Origin: JAENVT01 sp963773085
GTDB taxonomy: Bacteria > Actinomycetota > Acidimicrobiia > Acidimicrobiales > Ilumatobacteraceae
NCBI GenBank assembly: GCA_963773085.1
Contig: CAVYZS010000002.1
Span: forward strand, 1-64,000
DNA: 64,000 nucleotides
Direction: 5' to 3'
The position numbers were made by a program, and so were the translations under genes. Below, in pieces: positions 52,032-62,700 of the stretch; position 1 is the stretch's first letter; each line of letters opens with the position of its first letter. The notes below the pieces were generated by a model. That model ran no database searches and was not told the DNA's origin. It worked only from the letters and a program-made list of their open reading frames with translations.

Positions 52032-53711
52032 ATGAGCGATCGTTACTACGTCACGGATACTTCTCTGTCAGAGCGCTTTCCGATCTATACCCGGGCCAAC
52101 GTCGGCGAGGTGTTTCCCGATCCGGTGACGCCGCTCACGAGCGACACAGCGCTCTTCCTGGCCGAGCTGGGATGGCGTGATGCGTGGGAGCGAATGGGCG
52201 CGTTCGATCTCGACGAGTTCCCGCCCGACGACTACTGCCAGCTCGGCGTCATGGGTGGTTACTGCTACCTCAATGCCTCACTGATCCGTCTGTTCGGCGA
52301 GCGCGCTCCGGGTCTGTCGTGGCAGATGATGGACGAGCAGTTCTTCGGGGCGCAACCGGGAATCCCTCCCTATGAGGAGATGCCCGGTGATGTCAGACCC
52401 GAGTTGACCGAGAAGATCGGCGCCACGTTTGCCTGGGTGTTCGCCCAGCAGTCCCTCGACGACCTCACCGAGCTCACCGACGATCGCGTAGAGACCAAGT
52501 CACTTCGCAGCAACCGTCCCGATCTGTCGGCACTCGACGATCAGCAACTCTGGGAGCGGTTCAGGGAGATGCTTCCGCTGCACCGCAAGATGTTCGCCCA
52601 CCATCTGTTCACGACCTACATGGCGACGGTGCCGGTGGGGGTCATCAGTGGCGTCGCCGCGGCCGTCGGTCGGCCCGACCTGATCCTGCCGATCATCTCG
52701 GGCATCGGCGACGTCGATTCCGCGGCGCCAAGTCACGCGATGTGGGCGCTCTCCCGGCTCGAGCCGACATCGGCGGAGTTCGCCCAGGCATTCGACGAGT
52801 TCCTCCACGAATTCGGAAGTCGTGGCCCGAACGAGTGGGAGGCTCGATCGCCTTCGTGGGAGACGAAGCCGGCGTTGGCCCTCGTGGCGATCGACCGCAT
52901 GCGTCAAGCCCCGAACTCCGCCGATCCAGCCCGACAGTTCGCGATCCGTGCCGAGCAGCGAGCCGCGGCGTCGGCAGAGCTGCTGGCGATGGTCGAGGGC
53001 GACCCTCCTACTCATGGTCAACTCGCCGCCGCTGTCGGCTGCTCGGCGGCATGGTTGCCGGGTCGCGAGCGGACAAAGACCAACAACATCAGAGTCGTCC
53101 ACGAGATGCGAATGGCGATGCGCGAGCTCGGTCGACGAATGGTCGAGCGCGGTGCGTTCGACGAGGTCGAAGACTTCGGCTTCGTCCGCGAGGCGGAGAT
53201 GCCCACGTTGCTCACCGCACCGCATTTGCTGACCGACGTGGTGCGCACGCGTCGGGCCGATTACCGCAAGCTTCAAGAACTCGAGCCACCGTTCGTCTTC
53301 GTCGGGAACGCCGACGGACCTGACCGATGGGCACGACGTGATTCTGCCAACGTCGAGCGGATGTCGATCGGTGACACGTTGACCGGCTTTCCCGGATGCC
53401 CTGGAGTGGCCGAAGGCACGGCACGGGTCATCCTCGACTCCAACGACCCGTCAGCGCTTCAACCCGGCGATGTGTTGATCGCCCCGATCACCGACCCGTC
53501 GTGGACGCCCCTGTTCGTGCCGGCGGCGGCCGTGGTCGTCGATGTCGGTGCCGCGCTCAGCCACGCGATCATCGTCAGTCGCGAACTCGGCATTCCCTGC
53601 GTGGTCTCGGCAACAGGAGCGACACGAAACATCCCTGATGGCGCGTTGGTGCGAGTCGACGGCAACACCGGGATCGTCACCGTTCTCTCCGGTCCTCTTT
53701 CTGGGCCCTGA
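52032..53711 (+). CDS. PEP-utilising swivel-domain protein without ATP-grasp
   Basis: A 559-residue protein. The last 110 residues form the phosphohistidine swivel domain (FPGCPGVAEGTARVILDSND; VVVDVGAALSHAIIVSRELG), with His511 as the phosphoacceptor by homology to rifampicin phosphotransferase and PEP synthase. The first 440 residues are mostly helical (TALFLAELGWRDAWERMG; RKMFAHHLFTTYMATVPVG) and lack an N-terminal ATP-grasp domain. Such splits exist where the nucleotide part is a separate subunit; none is near. A GGGGGA site lies before the ATG. Substrate unknown. Confidence 0.78.
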   Translation: MSDRYYVTDTSLSERFPIYTRANVGEVFPDPVTPLTSDTALFLAELGWRDAWERMGAFDLDEFPPDDYCQLGVMGGYCYLNASLIRLFGERAPGLSWQMMDEQFFGAQPGIPPYEEMPGDVRPELTEKIGATFAWVFAQQSLDDLTELTDDRVETKSLRSNRPDLSALDDQQLWERFREMLPLHRKMFAHHLFTTYMATVPVGVISGVAAAVGRPDLILPIISGIGDVDSAAPSHAMWALSRLEPTSAEFAQAFDEFLHEFGSRGPNEWEARSPSWETKPALALVAIDRMRQAPNSADPARQFAIRAEQRAAASAELLAMVEGDPPTHGQLAAAVGCSAAWLPGRERTKTNNIRVVHEMRMAMRELGRRMVERGAFDEVEDFGFVREAEMPTLLTAPHLLTDVVRTRRADYRKLQELEPPFVFVGNADGPDRWARRDSANVERMSIGDTLTGFPGCPGVAEGTARVILDSNDPSALQPGDVLIAPITDPSWTPLFVPAAAVVVDVGAALSHAIIVSRELGIPCVVSATGATRNIPDGALVRVDGNTGIVTVLSGPLSGP

Positions 53712-53718
53712 CGAGCGT

Positions 53719-55644
53719 CTAGAACCCGGAGCCGTGGGCGACGTCGCACAATCGCGTCTGGCCGTCGGCGATCTGCCCTGCTCCGATTCCTTCCAACGCG
53801 GCGAACGGTCCGCACTTGTTGGGGGTGATCCAGACGTGGATCATGGGCGCCGGAATCATTGTCTGGAGCGGCGCCGGGCAGTTGCCGTTCGAGTCCGTGA
53901 CGCCGCGAACAAGTGGTGCGACGGGATCGTCGGTGAAGCACAGGTTGTCGTGGATGTGCCATTGCATGAGCGCACCGCCGATGTCGGGAACGTCATCCAG
54001 TGACACGGTTTCGGGAAGGAAGTACATCGCACTGACCAGCTTCTTCGAGCCGTCGGGTTGTCGTGAATAAACGAGGCTCTCGGGATGGTCGGGGTCGAGG
54101 GCGACGTCGTCGTTGATCCATTCCCACTTGATGTAGTGCTCGAACCCGGTCAGGCCGTCGCCGATACTGTAGAAGCCGGCTGCCTCGGCAACTTTGACAT
54201 CGGACCACTGCGGCAGGCGGACGACGTTGAGAGCGACCAGGTTCTCGGCGGCGGCCTGCTGCTGGGGTGTCACGCCGGCGACGCCGCCCAGGTCGATCGG
54301 CTGCGTCGGGTCATAGGGCTTGGTCGCGACTGCGGCCGCCTCGTGTGTATGCGGTTGGTTGCAGACGTCGACTCGCTGCGCGTCGGGCACAGCGGCTTGC
54401 CCGGCACCGACACCCTCGAGTGCTGCGAACACTCCGCAGGGATGCGGCGTTATCCACACATGCACCATGGGGTTCTGGCCGCCGGTGTTGACACCGTTGG
54501 CGCAGTTGCCGTTGGCGTCGGTGATACCGACGACTCGCGGCGTGCCATCTGGGCCTATGGCCCAGCAGAGGTTGCCGTGGTTGTGCCATTGCATGAGCGG
54601 CCCGGCGAAGTCCAACAGGCTGGGGTCGTCGGTCGGTCTGGCGCTGGCGATGTACATCGCCCCGGCCAGCGTCCGGGAGGCGCCATCGACGTCGTAGACC
54701 AGTGATTCGGGCTGCGTGGGGTCGAGGAAGACAGTGTCTTCGATGAGTGACGGTTTGATGTAGTGCTCGCTGCCGGTACCGGCGTCACCGATCGACGTGT
54801 AGCCGTCGGCGATCGCTGCCGCAGTGTCGGCGTACCTCGGCAGATCCTGCAGCGACTCCTCGATCAACGTTGTTGCCCTGGCCTCCTGCTCGGGTGTCAC
54901 GCCGGGCACCCCTGACACGTCGATCGGCTGGCTCGGATCCCATGGACGCGGCCACGAAGCGGTGGCGACGGCGCTCTCGCCGTTGTCGCCCGTGACGCTG
55001 GTGTCGACCGGGTGACTGTGCGGTTGCGACTCGTCGACCACGGCCGCTGGCGAGCCGTCGGCTGCGTGATCGTGCGGTTGTGACTCGTCGACGATGGCGC
55101 CGCCTGCCGCATCGGTGGTGTGACTGTGAACGTGGGTGCCACCGCTGAGCATGGCCGGAACCGTCAGCACGGCGATGGCGAGTGCGGGCAACAACAGGTG
55201 CGGGGTCGGGGCACGTCGCCGACCGATCATCGCCGCCGCCAGCGCGCACCCCACAGCGGTTGCGCCGAGGAGCGCGCACGCACTGTCGGCGAACTGCGCG
55301 GCCTCGCGCACTTCGAGCCCATCGACCCATGAGATACCGGTCATGCGCGTCGCCAGCCAAGCGCTGACCGCCACGGCGTTCACGGCGGCGACCACCACCG
55401 CTACCGGCCGGCCCGCACGTGCCAGGGCCAACAGCCCCGCACCGATCTGGGCAATCGCGCCGATGACGAACAGACGCGCCACCTGCGGGTGCTCCGCATG
55501 TACCCCGGCGGCCGCTGCGTGGATCACACCAGCGCCGATCGAGGTCATGGCCGCAATAGTCAGGCCGGGAACACGAGTTGTCGCCAAAGGTTCGACGACG
55601 GTCGGCTCCAGCAGACCACCGTCACCCGGCACGGCGAGAGTCAT
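53719..55644 (-). CDS. Membrane protein with His-rich linker and duplicated His/Cys domain
   Basis: A 641-residue protein of no family I can name. Residues 25-167 hold about five hydrophobic helices. Residues 170-212 are a His-rich linker with GTHVHSHTTD and two VDESQPH repeats. Then come two copies of a domain of about 180 residues (236-416 and 446-624), each with SIGD, EHYIK, LMQWHNHGNLC/LMQWHIHDNLC, GNC, HVWITP, CGVFAALEG/CGPFAALEG. The shared His and Cys positions suggest a metal centre and a disulfide in an extracytoplasmic domain. TAGAAT is 7 nt before the ATG at 55644 (55653 also possible). It ends 8 nt from the convergent swivel gene and follows CysQ. Confidence 0.7.
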   Translation of the reverse strand: MTLAVPGDGGLLEPTVVEPLATTRVPGLTIAAMTSIGAGVIHAAAAGVHAEHPQVARLFVIGAIAQIGAGLLALARAGRPVAVVVAAVNAVAVSAWLATRMTGISWVDGLEVREAAQFADSACALLGATAVGCALAAAMIGRRRAPTPHLLLPALAIAVLTVPAMLSGGTHVHSHTTDAAGGAIVDESQPHDHAADGSPAAVVDESQPHSHPVDTSVTGDNGESAVATASWPRPWDPSQPIDVSGVPGVTPEQEARATTLIEESLQDLPRYADTAAAIADGYTSIGDAGTGSEHYIKPSLIEDTVFLDPTQPESLVYDVDGASRTLAGAMYIASARPTDDPSLLDFAGPLMQWHNHGNLCWAIGPDGTPRVVGITDANGNCANGVNTGGQNPMVHVWITPHPCGVFAALEGVGAGQAAVPDAQRVDVCNQPHTHEAAAVATKPYDPTQPIDLGGVAGVTPQQQAAAENLVALNVVRLPQWSDVKVAEAAGFYSIGDGLTGFEHYIKWEWINDDVALDPDHPESLVYSRQPDGSKKLVSAMYFLPETVSLDDVPDIGGALMQWHIHDNLCFTDDPVAPLVRGVTDSNGNCPAPLQTMIPAPMIHVWITPNKCGPFAALEGIGAGQIADGQTRLCDVAHGSGF

Positions 55645-55654
55645 GTCAGGCATT

Positions 55655-56434
55655 CTACGAGTGGTGAGGTTCGTTGCGCCGTCGGCCGTCGCGCAACGCC
55701 TCGAGCACCGGCTCGGCGAACTCGGGCCTGCAGATGAGCAGGTCGGGAAGCCACGGGTCGGGATCGTTGAACACCATCGGTGCGCCATTGATGCGACTGA
55801 CGTGCAGTCCTGCAGCCAGTGCGACTGCAGCGGGTGCCGCCGAGTCCCATTGGTACATCCCGCCGTCGTGCACGTAGATGTCGGCTTCGCCGGTGACGAC
55901 CGCCATCGCCTTTGCGCCGGCGGAACCGAGTCGCACCGCGTCGGCGTCGAGGGCCCTCGCGACGATGACGGCGACATACGGGTTTCGGCTGCGAGACGTC
56001 ACCAGCCGCGGCCTTGAACGGTTCGACACCGGGATGATCGGAGGGGGATTCGTGCAAAACGTGATGTCGAGTGCGGGGATGCTGACTGCGCCGGCAGCGA
56101 GGTGATCGGCGTCCCAGAGGGCGACGTGTACTGCCCAATCGGGCCGACCGTCCTCGCCGAACTCGCTCGTGCCGTCGAGCGGGTCGACGATCCAGACCCG
56201 GTCGGACTCGAAGCGACGCGGGTCCTCGAGGCCCTCCTCCGACAGTACGGCGTCGTCGGGTCGTGCCTGGGCGAGTTCGCGTGCGAGGAATCGATGGCTG
56301 ACCAGGTCACCGGTGTCCATCACCTGCCACGGCGGTGCGCCGGCGCGAACCAGTTCGTCGCGGACCTCGACCAGCAGATGCCCGGCTTGTGTTGCCAACC
56401 TGGCGGCCAGGTCGGCGTCGCTGTCGCCCGTCAT
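55655..56434 (-). CDS. cysQ: Inositol-monophosphatase-family phosphatase (CysQ-like)
   Basis: A 259-residue Li-sensitive phosphatase-fold protein. Metal motifs are VLSEEGLED and IVDPLDGTSEFGED, and the C-terminal part holds MYQWDSAAPAAVALAAGL. This matches actinobacterial CysQ, which removes the 3'-phosphate of PAP in sulfate assimilation or acts on inositol phosphates. With cysM and PLP enzymes nearby a sulfur link is attractive but unproven. The ATG overlaps the stop of the upstream small membrane protein gene. Confidence 0.8.
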   Translation of the reverse strand: MTGDSDADLAARLATQAGHLLVEVRDELVRAGAPPWQVMDTGDLVSHRFLARELAQARPDDAVLSEEGLEDPRRFESDRVWIVDPLDGTSEFGEDGRPDWAVHVALWDADHLAAGAVSIPALDITFCTNPPPIIPVSNRSRPRLVTSRSRNPYVAVIVARALDADAVRLGSAGAKAMAVVTGEADIYVHDGGMYQWDSAAPAAVALAAGLHVSRINGAPMVFNDPDPWLPDLLICRPEFAEPVLEALRDGRRRNEPHHS

Positions 56435-56736
56435 CGGCGCCCGCTGCGACGCGCCTCGCGCACCAGTGTGCGAACGTCGGTCTCGTCGGCACCCTGCTGC
56501 ACCAATTGGGCGATGTGCGCTTCCAGCTGCTCGGCTGCAGCCTCGTCGAAGACGTCGATACGGTCGGTGACAGTCACGGTGTTCACCGTCATCAGGACGA
56601 TTGCAGCGATCACGATGACGCCGCCGATCGTCAACACCAAACCGTTGTTGTTGCCGGCCACCGACGAGATGATCAGACCGGCGACCCCGCAGACGAAGAC
56701 TGCGATACAAGCCCGGGTGATCAGTCGAGTGGCCAC
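56431..56736 (-). CDS. Small membrane protein with C-terminal helix
   Basis: A 101-residue protein: two transmembrane helices (LITRACIAVFVCGVAGLIIS; GLVLTIGGVIVIAAIVLMTV) followed by a charged helical tail (FDEAAAEQLEAHIAQLVQQG). No known family recognised. It starts 16 nt downstream of ettA and its stop overlaps the cysQ start, so it may be co-transcribed with both. Confidence 0.7.
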   Translation of the reverse strand: MATRLITRACIAVFVCGVAGLIISSVAGNNNGLVLTIGGVIVIAAIVLMTVNTVTVTDRIDVFDEAAAEQLEAHIAQLVQQGADETDVRTLVREARRSGRR

Positions 56737-56752
56737 GACACAGTCTGGCCCG

Positions 56753-58429
56753 TCAGCGAGCGAGCGGCTTGTACTTGATGCGATGCGGCTGGTCGGCGCT
56801 GGACCCGAACTCCTTGTGCCGCCACGCCTCGTATTCGCTGAAGTTGCCCTCGAACCAGCGAACCTGACTGTCGCCTTCGAAGGCCAGCACGTGCGTGGCG
56901 ATGCGATCGAGGAACCAACGATCGTGGCTGATCACGACGGCGCAACCGGGAAAGTTCTCGAGAGCTGACTCGAGTGCTCGGAGCGTGTCGACATCGAGGT
57001 CGTTGGTCGGTTCGTCGAGCAGCAACACATTGCCGCCGCTCTTCAGGATCTTGGCGAGGTGGACGCGGTTCGCTCGCCACCCGACAGATCACCGACGCGC
57101 TTCTGCTGGTCGCTGCCCTTGAAGTTGAAGCTGGCGCAATAGGCCCGGCCGTGGATCTCGCGATTGCCGACCTTCATGTGCTCGACGCCACCGGTGATCT
57201 CTTCATAGACGGTCGCGTCCGCGTCGAGCGTGTCGCGTGATTGGTCGACGTATGCAAGATCGACCGTGTCGCCGATGGTCACCGTACCCGCGTCGACAGG
57301 TTCCTGCCCCGTGAGCATCCTGAACAGCGTCGTCTTGCCCGCACCGTTCGGGCCGATGATGCCGACGATCCCAGCGCGGGGGAGCGTGAACGACAGTTCC
57401 TCGATCAACAGACGGTCGCCGAAGCCTTTGCTCAAGCCGTCGACCTCGATCACGGTGTCGCCGAGACGGCGACCGACCGGGATGGTGATCTCCAACCGAT
57501 CCGGTCCACGCTCGGCAGCCTCGGCCTCTTGCTGCAGCTTGTCGTACGCGGCGAGGCGTGCCTTACCCTTTGCCTGGCGCGCCTTGGGTGCCATCCGCAC
57601 CCAGTCGAGTTCGCGCTGCAGGGTGCGTTGGCGGGCCTCGTTGCCCTTCTCCTCGCGGGCGATGCGTTCCTGTTTCTGCTCGAGCCACGACGAGTAGTTC
57701 CCCTCGAACGGGATGCCACGTCCGCGGTCGAGTTCGAGGATCCACTTGGCGACATTGTCGAGGAAGTACCGGTCGTGAGTGATGGCGACAACGGTGCCGG
57801 CGTATTCCTGTAGGAACCGTTCGAGCCACTCGACACTCTCGGCATCGAGATGGTTGGTCGGTTCGTCGAGCAGCAGGAGATCGGGTCGGCTGAGCAGCAA
57901 TCGGCACAGGGCGACCCGGCGGCGTTCACCACCTGACAACGTGTTGACGTCGGCATCGTCGGGTGGGCAGCGCAAGGCGTCCATGGCGATCTCGACGTTG
58001 CGATCGAGGCTCCAGGCGTCGGTCGCCGCGATCCGGTCTTCGAGTTCGGCCTGCAGTGCGCCGATCTTGTCGTAGTCGGCGTCGGGATCGCCCCACATCG
58101 TCATCACCTCGTTGTAACGGTCGATGATCGACTGCACCGCGGCTACGCCATCCATGACGTTGCCCTTCACATCTTTCGACGCGGTCGAGCTGCGGTTCCT
58201 GGGCGAGGAAGCCGACGGTGAACCCGGGAGTGAGGCGGGCCTCGCCGGAGTATCCGTCATCGAGGCCGGCCATGATCCTCAGCAGGCTGGACTTGCCGGC
58301 GCCGTTGGCGCCGAGCACACCGATCTTCGCGCCCGGGTAGAACGACAACGAGATGTTCTCGAGCACCGTCCGATCGGGTGGGTAGACGCGGGCGAGCTTG
58401 TAACAGGTGTAGATGAATTCGTGGGCCAT
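56753..58429 (-). pseudogene. ettA: Energy-dependent translational throttle EttA (ABC-F), frameshifted twice
   Basis: Corrected length 558 residues, the usual EttA size. The first ABC domain opens YKLARVYPPDRTVLENISLS with Walker A GVLGANGAGKSSLLRI. After a surplus base near 58183 the other frame has NTLSGGERRRVALCRLLLSR, LLLLDEPTNHLDAESVEWLE, and the second Walker A GIIGPNGAGKTTLFRM. A missing base near 57069 (in an A run) then moves to the frame with LLLDEPTNDLDVDTL and the end KYKPLAR. ABC-F proteins bind the ribosomal E site and tune translation to ATP level. The start follows TAGATT by 10 nt. Confidence 0.85.
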
Positions 58430-58528
58430 GGCGTCGGACAATCTACGGCGCTGCATAGCTGTGCGCGACGCCATGGTGGTGCTACGTTCACGCGCATTGG
58501 TCTTCGTTACAACGAAAGAGGTGCCTCG

Positions 58529-59287
58529 GTGCTTGCAGATGGGTTCTTCACACGGTTCGGGTTGGAGCAGAGCTTCAGGTGGCTGCACATCCTCGCCGGC
58601 ATCACCTGGATCGGGATGCTCTACTTCTTCAACCTCGTCCAGGTGCCCGGATACGCAGCGTTCGGTGACGAAGCCAAGGCGCGAAACATCGCCATCGACA
58701 AGGTCACCCGCCGCGCTTTGTGGTGGTTCCGATGGGGTTCCGTGGCCACAGTGGTCTTCGGCATCATGATCACCGGCGCCGCCAAGAACTACTTCAGCGA
58801 ACCGTTCGCCAAGTCCGGCAAGGGGCTGACGATCTCGCTCGGCATGCTGATCGCGCTCGTCATGTTCCTCAACGTCTGGGGCGTCATCTGGCGGAACCAG
58901 AAGGTGGTGCTCGCCAACGCCGCCAACGTGTTGGCCGGCGGCGAAGCCAATCCCGACGCTCCGGCAGCCGGTCGCCGGGCGGTGATGGCCTCACGGCAGA
59001 ACTTCATCTTCTCGATCGGCATGCTGTACCTGATGGTCTTCGCCGGCCACGGTGTGTACACGACCGTCGACCTGTCGGGCGGCAAGATCGCCGGGTTCTG
59101 GATCATCTCGCTGATCGTGATCGCCGTGCTCGAAGTGAACGCTCTGGGCATGATGCCGTGGAAGGCCAAGCCCAACGAAGGCCTCAACAAGATCTACGAC
59201 GGCAAGGGCGTGCAGAACCCGCTGATCGCTGCCTTCGGGTTCTGGGTGATCGTGGTGATCCTCTGCGAGATCTTCCTGACCTCCTGA
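58529..59287 (+). CDS. PuuD-like multipass membrane protein
   Basis: A 252-residue protein with about six or seven transmembrane helices. The opening FGLEQSFRWLHILAGITWIG and histidine/aromatic-rich helices resemble the membrane part of urate hydroxylase PuuD and related putative haem-binding proteins; the cytochrome c domain of full PuuD is absent. GIMITGAAKNYF and LYLMVFAGHGVYTTVDLSG are further marks. AAAGAGG lies 6 nt before the GTG. Function unknown; a redox role is inferred because a cupredoxin gene is convergent beside it. Confidence 0.7.
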   Translation: MLADGFFTRFGLEQSFRWLHILAGITWIGMLYFFNLVQVPGYAAFGDEAKARNIAIDKVTRRALWWFRWGSVATVVFGIMITGAAKNYFSEPFAKSGKGLTISLGMLIALVMFLNVWGVIWRNQKVVLANAANVLAGGEANPDAPAAGRRAVMASRQNFIFSIGMLYLMVFAGHGVYTTVDLSGGKIAGFWIISLIVIAVLEVNALGMMPWKAKPNEGLNKIYDGKGVQNPLIAAFGFWVIVVILCEIFLTS

Positions 59288-59315
59288 GGGTTCACATCAC
59301 CGATCACATCAGCGA

Positions 59316-59696
59316 TCAGGTCACCGTCATCGTCGCCTTCATGTTGCCGTGACCGGCGATCGTGCAGATCACCTGATAGGTGCCGGGAGCGAGGGTGTAT
59401 TCGAGGCTGTGCACGGCGCCGCGGCTCTGCACGTCGAGCGCCACGCCGACGTCGACGTTCTCGGCGTCGAGCAGGTGCAGGTTGTGTGGGAGGCTGGAGT
59501 CGTTCTTCAACGCCAGCAGCACTTTTCCGTCGACCGACGTTGCATTGTACGTCGCGGCATCCCAGGCGATGCCCTCGATGGCTGTGACAACCGTCGCGTT
59601 GGCCGGGACCGTGTCGCCGCTCCCGCCGCCGTCGGAGCTGCAAGCCACCACAGTGAGGGCGACGAACGGGACGAGGAGCAGGGTCCGGAATTTCAT
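59316..59696 (-). CDS. Cupredoxin-like lipoprotein
   Basis: A 126-residue exported protein: signal peptide with lipobox TVVACSSD (Cys19), then a cupredoxin domain with type 1 copper ligands His71 (SLPHNLHLL), Cys111 (YQVICTIAGHGNM), His116 and Met119. It would shuttle electrons at the membrane surface. A TATATT -10 box (59703-59708) stands 6 nt before the ATG. Convergent with the PuuD-like gene. Confidence 0.85.
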   Translation of the reverse strand: MKFRTLLLVPFVALTVVACSSDGGGSGDTVPANATVVTAIEGIAWDAATYNATSVDGKVLLALKNDSSLPHNLHLLDAENVDVGVALDVQSRGAVHSLEYTLAPGTYQVICTIAGHGNMKATMTVT

Positions 59697-59776
59697 GCGA
59701 TGAATATATAAGTCGAGGCTTCGGAAAAGCAACCGGGCCACGCAGAAGCGAACCCTGAAAACTTGAAGTCGACAAG

Positions 59777-59782
59777 TACGCT
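59777..59782 (+). promoter_or_regulatory. Probable kgd -10 box
   Basis: TACGCT lies 9 nt before the kgd ATG, consistent with a leaderless start; CCTGAA at 59754-59759 is a weak -35. Confidence 0.45.
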
Positions 59783-59791
59783 CAACCGACA

Positions 59792-62700
59792 ATGACAGCA
59801 ACAGACTCTGCAGGGCCTGGATTCGGCGCGAACTCGTGGCTCGTCGAGGAGATGTACGAGCAGTTCATTTCCGATCCCGGTTCGGTCAGCGAGACCTGGC
59901 GGGAGTTCTTCTCCGACTACAAACCGGCCATCACGCCGATCGCGGCAACGCCGGCGACCGCAACACAAACCGCCGTCGCACCCGAGGCGCTACAGTCGAG
60001 TGGCGCCGAGTCCGGCGTCGTGCGCCCGGTCGATCCTCTGGCAGAGGACCCGGGTGAGCCGATCCGCGGCGCGGGAGCTGCCATCGCGGCCAACATGGAG
60101 CGCAGTCTGTCGGTACCGACGGCGACGAGTTTTCGTGACATCCCGGCCAAGCTGCTCGAGGTCAACCGCAAGGTGATCAACGGCTACCGCAGCCGAAGCG
60201 GACAGGGCAAGGTCAGCTTCACCCACTTGATCGGATACGCCGTCGTGCGCGCCATCTCCGATGCCGTGCCCAACATGAGCAATACCTTCATCGCCGGCTC
60301 CGACGGTAAGCCACGGATCATCCGCAACCCCAGCGTCAACATGGGCCTTGCCGTCGATGTCGACAAGGGCGACGGCATGCGCACGCTCGTCGTGCCGGTG
60401 TTGCGCAATGCCGACACGCTCGACTTCTCCGGCTTCCTTGCCGCGTACGAGGACCTGATCCGCAAGGTCAGGAGCAACAAGCTGGCGGTGAGTGACTTTC
60501 AAGGGGCCACCATCACACTCACCAACCCCGGCACGATCGGCACCGTGCAGAGCGTGCCGAGGTTGATGCCGGGTCAGGGAGTGATCGTCGGCGTCGGAAC
60601 GATCGACTACCCGGCCGAGTTCCAGGGCGCCGACGAGCGTGCCCTCGGCTCGCTCGGTGTCAGCAAGATCGTCACCATCACCAGCACCTACGACCATCGC
60701 ATCATCCAGGGCGCCGAGAGCGGCATGTTCCTGAAGCGGGTTCACGAGCTACTGCTCGGCGAACACGGCTTCTACGAAGACGTGTTCAAGAGTCTCGGCG
60801 TGCCGTACGAGGCGGTCAAATGGAGGGTCGATCTCAGCCCTATCGACAGCGAAGAGGCGATGCTGCACAAGCAGATGCAGATCGCCACGCTGATCCGCGT
60901 GCATCGCGTGCGTGGCCACTTGATCGCCGATCTCGATCCGTTGCGCTGGAAGGAGCCCGATCTGCCGGTCGAGCTCGATCCGGCGACGTATGGCTTGACG
61001 ATCTGGGACCTCGACCGCGAGTTCCTCACCGGGGGCGTCGGCGGTTACGAGAAGATGAAGCTCGGCGATCTCCTCGGAGTGTTGCGAGACGCCTACTGCC
61101 GCACGATCGGTATCGAATACATGCACATCCAGGATTTCGCCGAGCAGCGCTGGATCCAATCCAAGGTCGAAGGTGTGCAACCTGTCGTGGCCAAGGAACG
61201 CAAGCAGCGCATCGTCGAGCGACTGAACGCCGCTGAGGCCTTCGAGAAGTTCTTGGCGACCAAATACGTCGGAACCAAACGCTTCGGTCTCGAGGGAGCC
61301 GAGTCGGCGATCCCGATCCTCGACCAAATCCTGTCGATGGCCGCCGATGCCGGGCTCGATTCAGCGGCCATCGGGATGGCTCATCGCGGTCGGCTCAGCG
61401 TGCTGGCCAACGTGATCGGCAAGAGCTACGACCAGATCTTCAAGGAGTTCGAAGGACACATCGATCCGACCTCGGTGCAAGGGTCAGGCGACGTCAAGTA
61501 CCACCTCGGCGCCAACGGCAAGTACGAGAGCCCCAGCGGCGCCGACATTCGTGTCGAACTGGCAGCCAACCCCAGTCATCTCGAGACGGTCGATCCGATC
61601 GTCCTGGGCATGATGCGGGCGGCGCAGGATCGCATCGAGCCACCCGGCTCGTTCCCCACGCTGCCGATTCTGCTGCACGGCGATGCTGCGTTCGCCGGGC
61701 AGGGCGTGGTCGCCGAATGTCTGGCGATGAGCGACATCAAGGGCTATCGGGTCGGAGGCACCATCCACCTGATCATCAACAATCAGATCGGGTTCACTAC
61801 GAGTCCGCAGTTCGCCCGCAGTTCCTTGTACTGCAGCGATGTCGCCAAGACGGTGCAGGCCCCGATCCTTCACGTCAATGGGGATGATCCCGAGGCATGT
61901 GTTCGTGTGGCACAACTCGCTTTCGAATACCGCGAGACCTTCCACAAGGACGTTGTCATCGACATGGTCTGCTACCGCCGGTTCGGTCACAACGAGGGCG
62001 ACGACCCGAGCTACACGCAGCCGTTGATGTACAAGGCGATCGCCGAGCGCCGCAGCGTTCGCAAGCTCTACGTCGAGGCGTTGGTCAAACGTGGTGAGCT
62101 GACGGTCGAGGAGGCCGAAGGTGCGCTGGCCGACTTCCAGAGCAAGCTCCAGGTTGCCTTGGATCAGACGCGGGCCCATGCGCCCGAGGTCATCAAGGCC
62201 GGCAAGCGACCCAAGCCGATCGGTGTGCGACCCCACGTGCCCACAGGGGTCGATCGCGTTCAACTCGACACGATCTTCGACCACCTCACGGCGTACCCCG
62301 CCGACTTCACCCCGCATCCCAAGCTGATCCGGCAGTTCGAAGCGCGGTCGAAGACCTACCACGAACTCGGTGAAGTCGAATGGGCCACGGCCGAGGCCCT
62401 GGCTATCGGTTCGTTGGTGCTCGAGGGAACACCCGTCCGGCTGGCGGGCGAGGACAGCCGCCGCGGCACGTTCAGCCAGCGACACGCGGCGTTGATCGAC
62501 TACGAGAATGAGAACGACTGGATTCCGCTCAACACCCTGCCAGGGTCTTCGGCACGATTCTGGGTGTACGACAGCCTGCTCAGTGAATACGCAGCCCTCG
62601 GATACGAGTACGGCTACGCCCACGCCAACCACGAGGCGCTGGTGATGTGGGAGGCCCAGTTCGGCGATTTCGTCAACGGCGCCCAGGTCATCATCGATCA

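Noticed and set aside
57069..58183. Programmed frameshifting in ettA
   Set aside because: Two breaks of opposite sign restore the same frame, neither at a slippery heptamer with a stem-loop. EttA is not known to use recoding.
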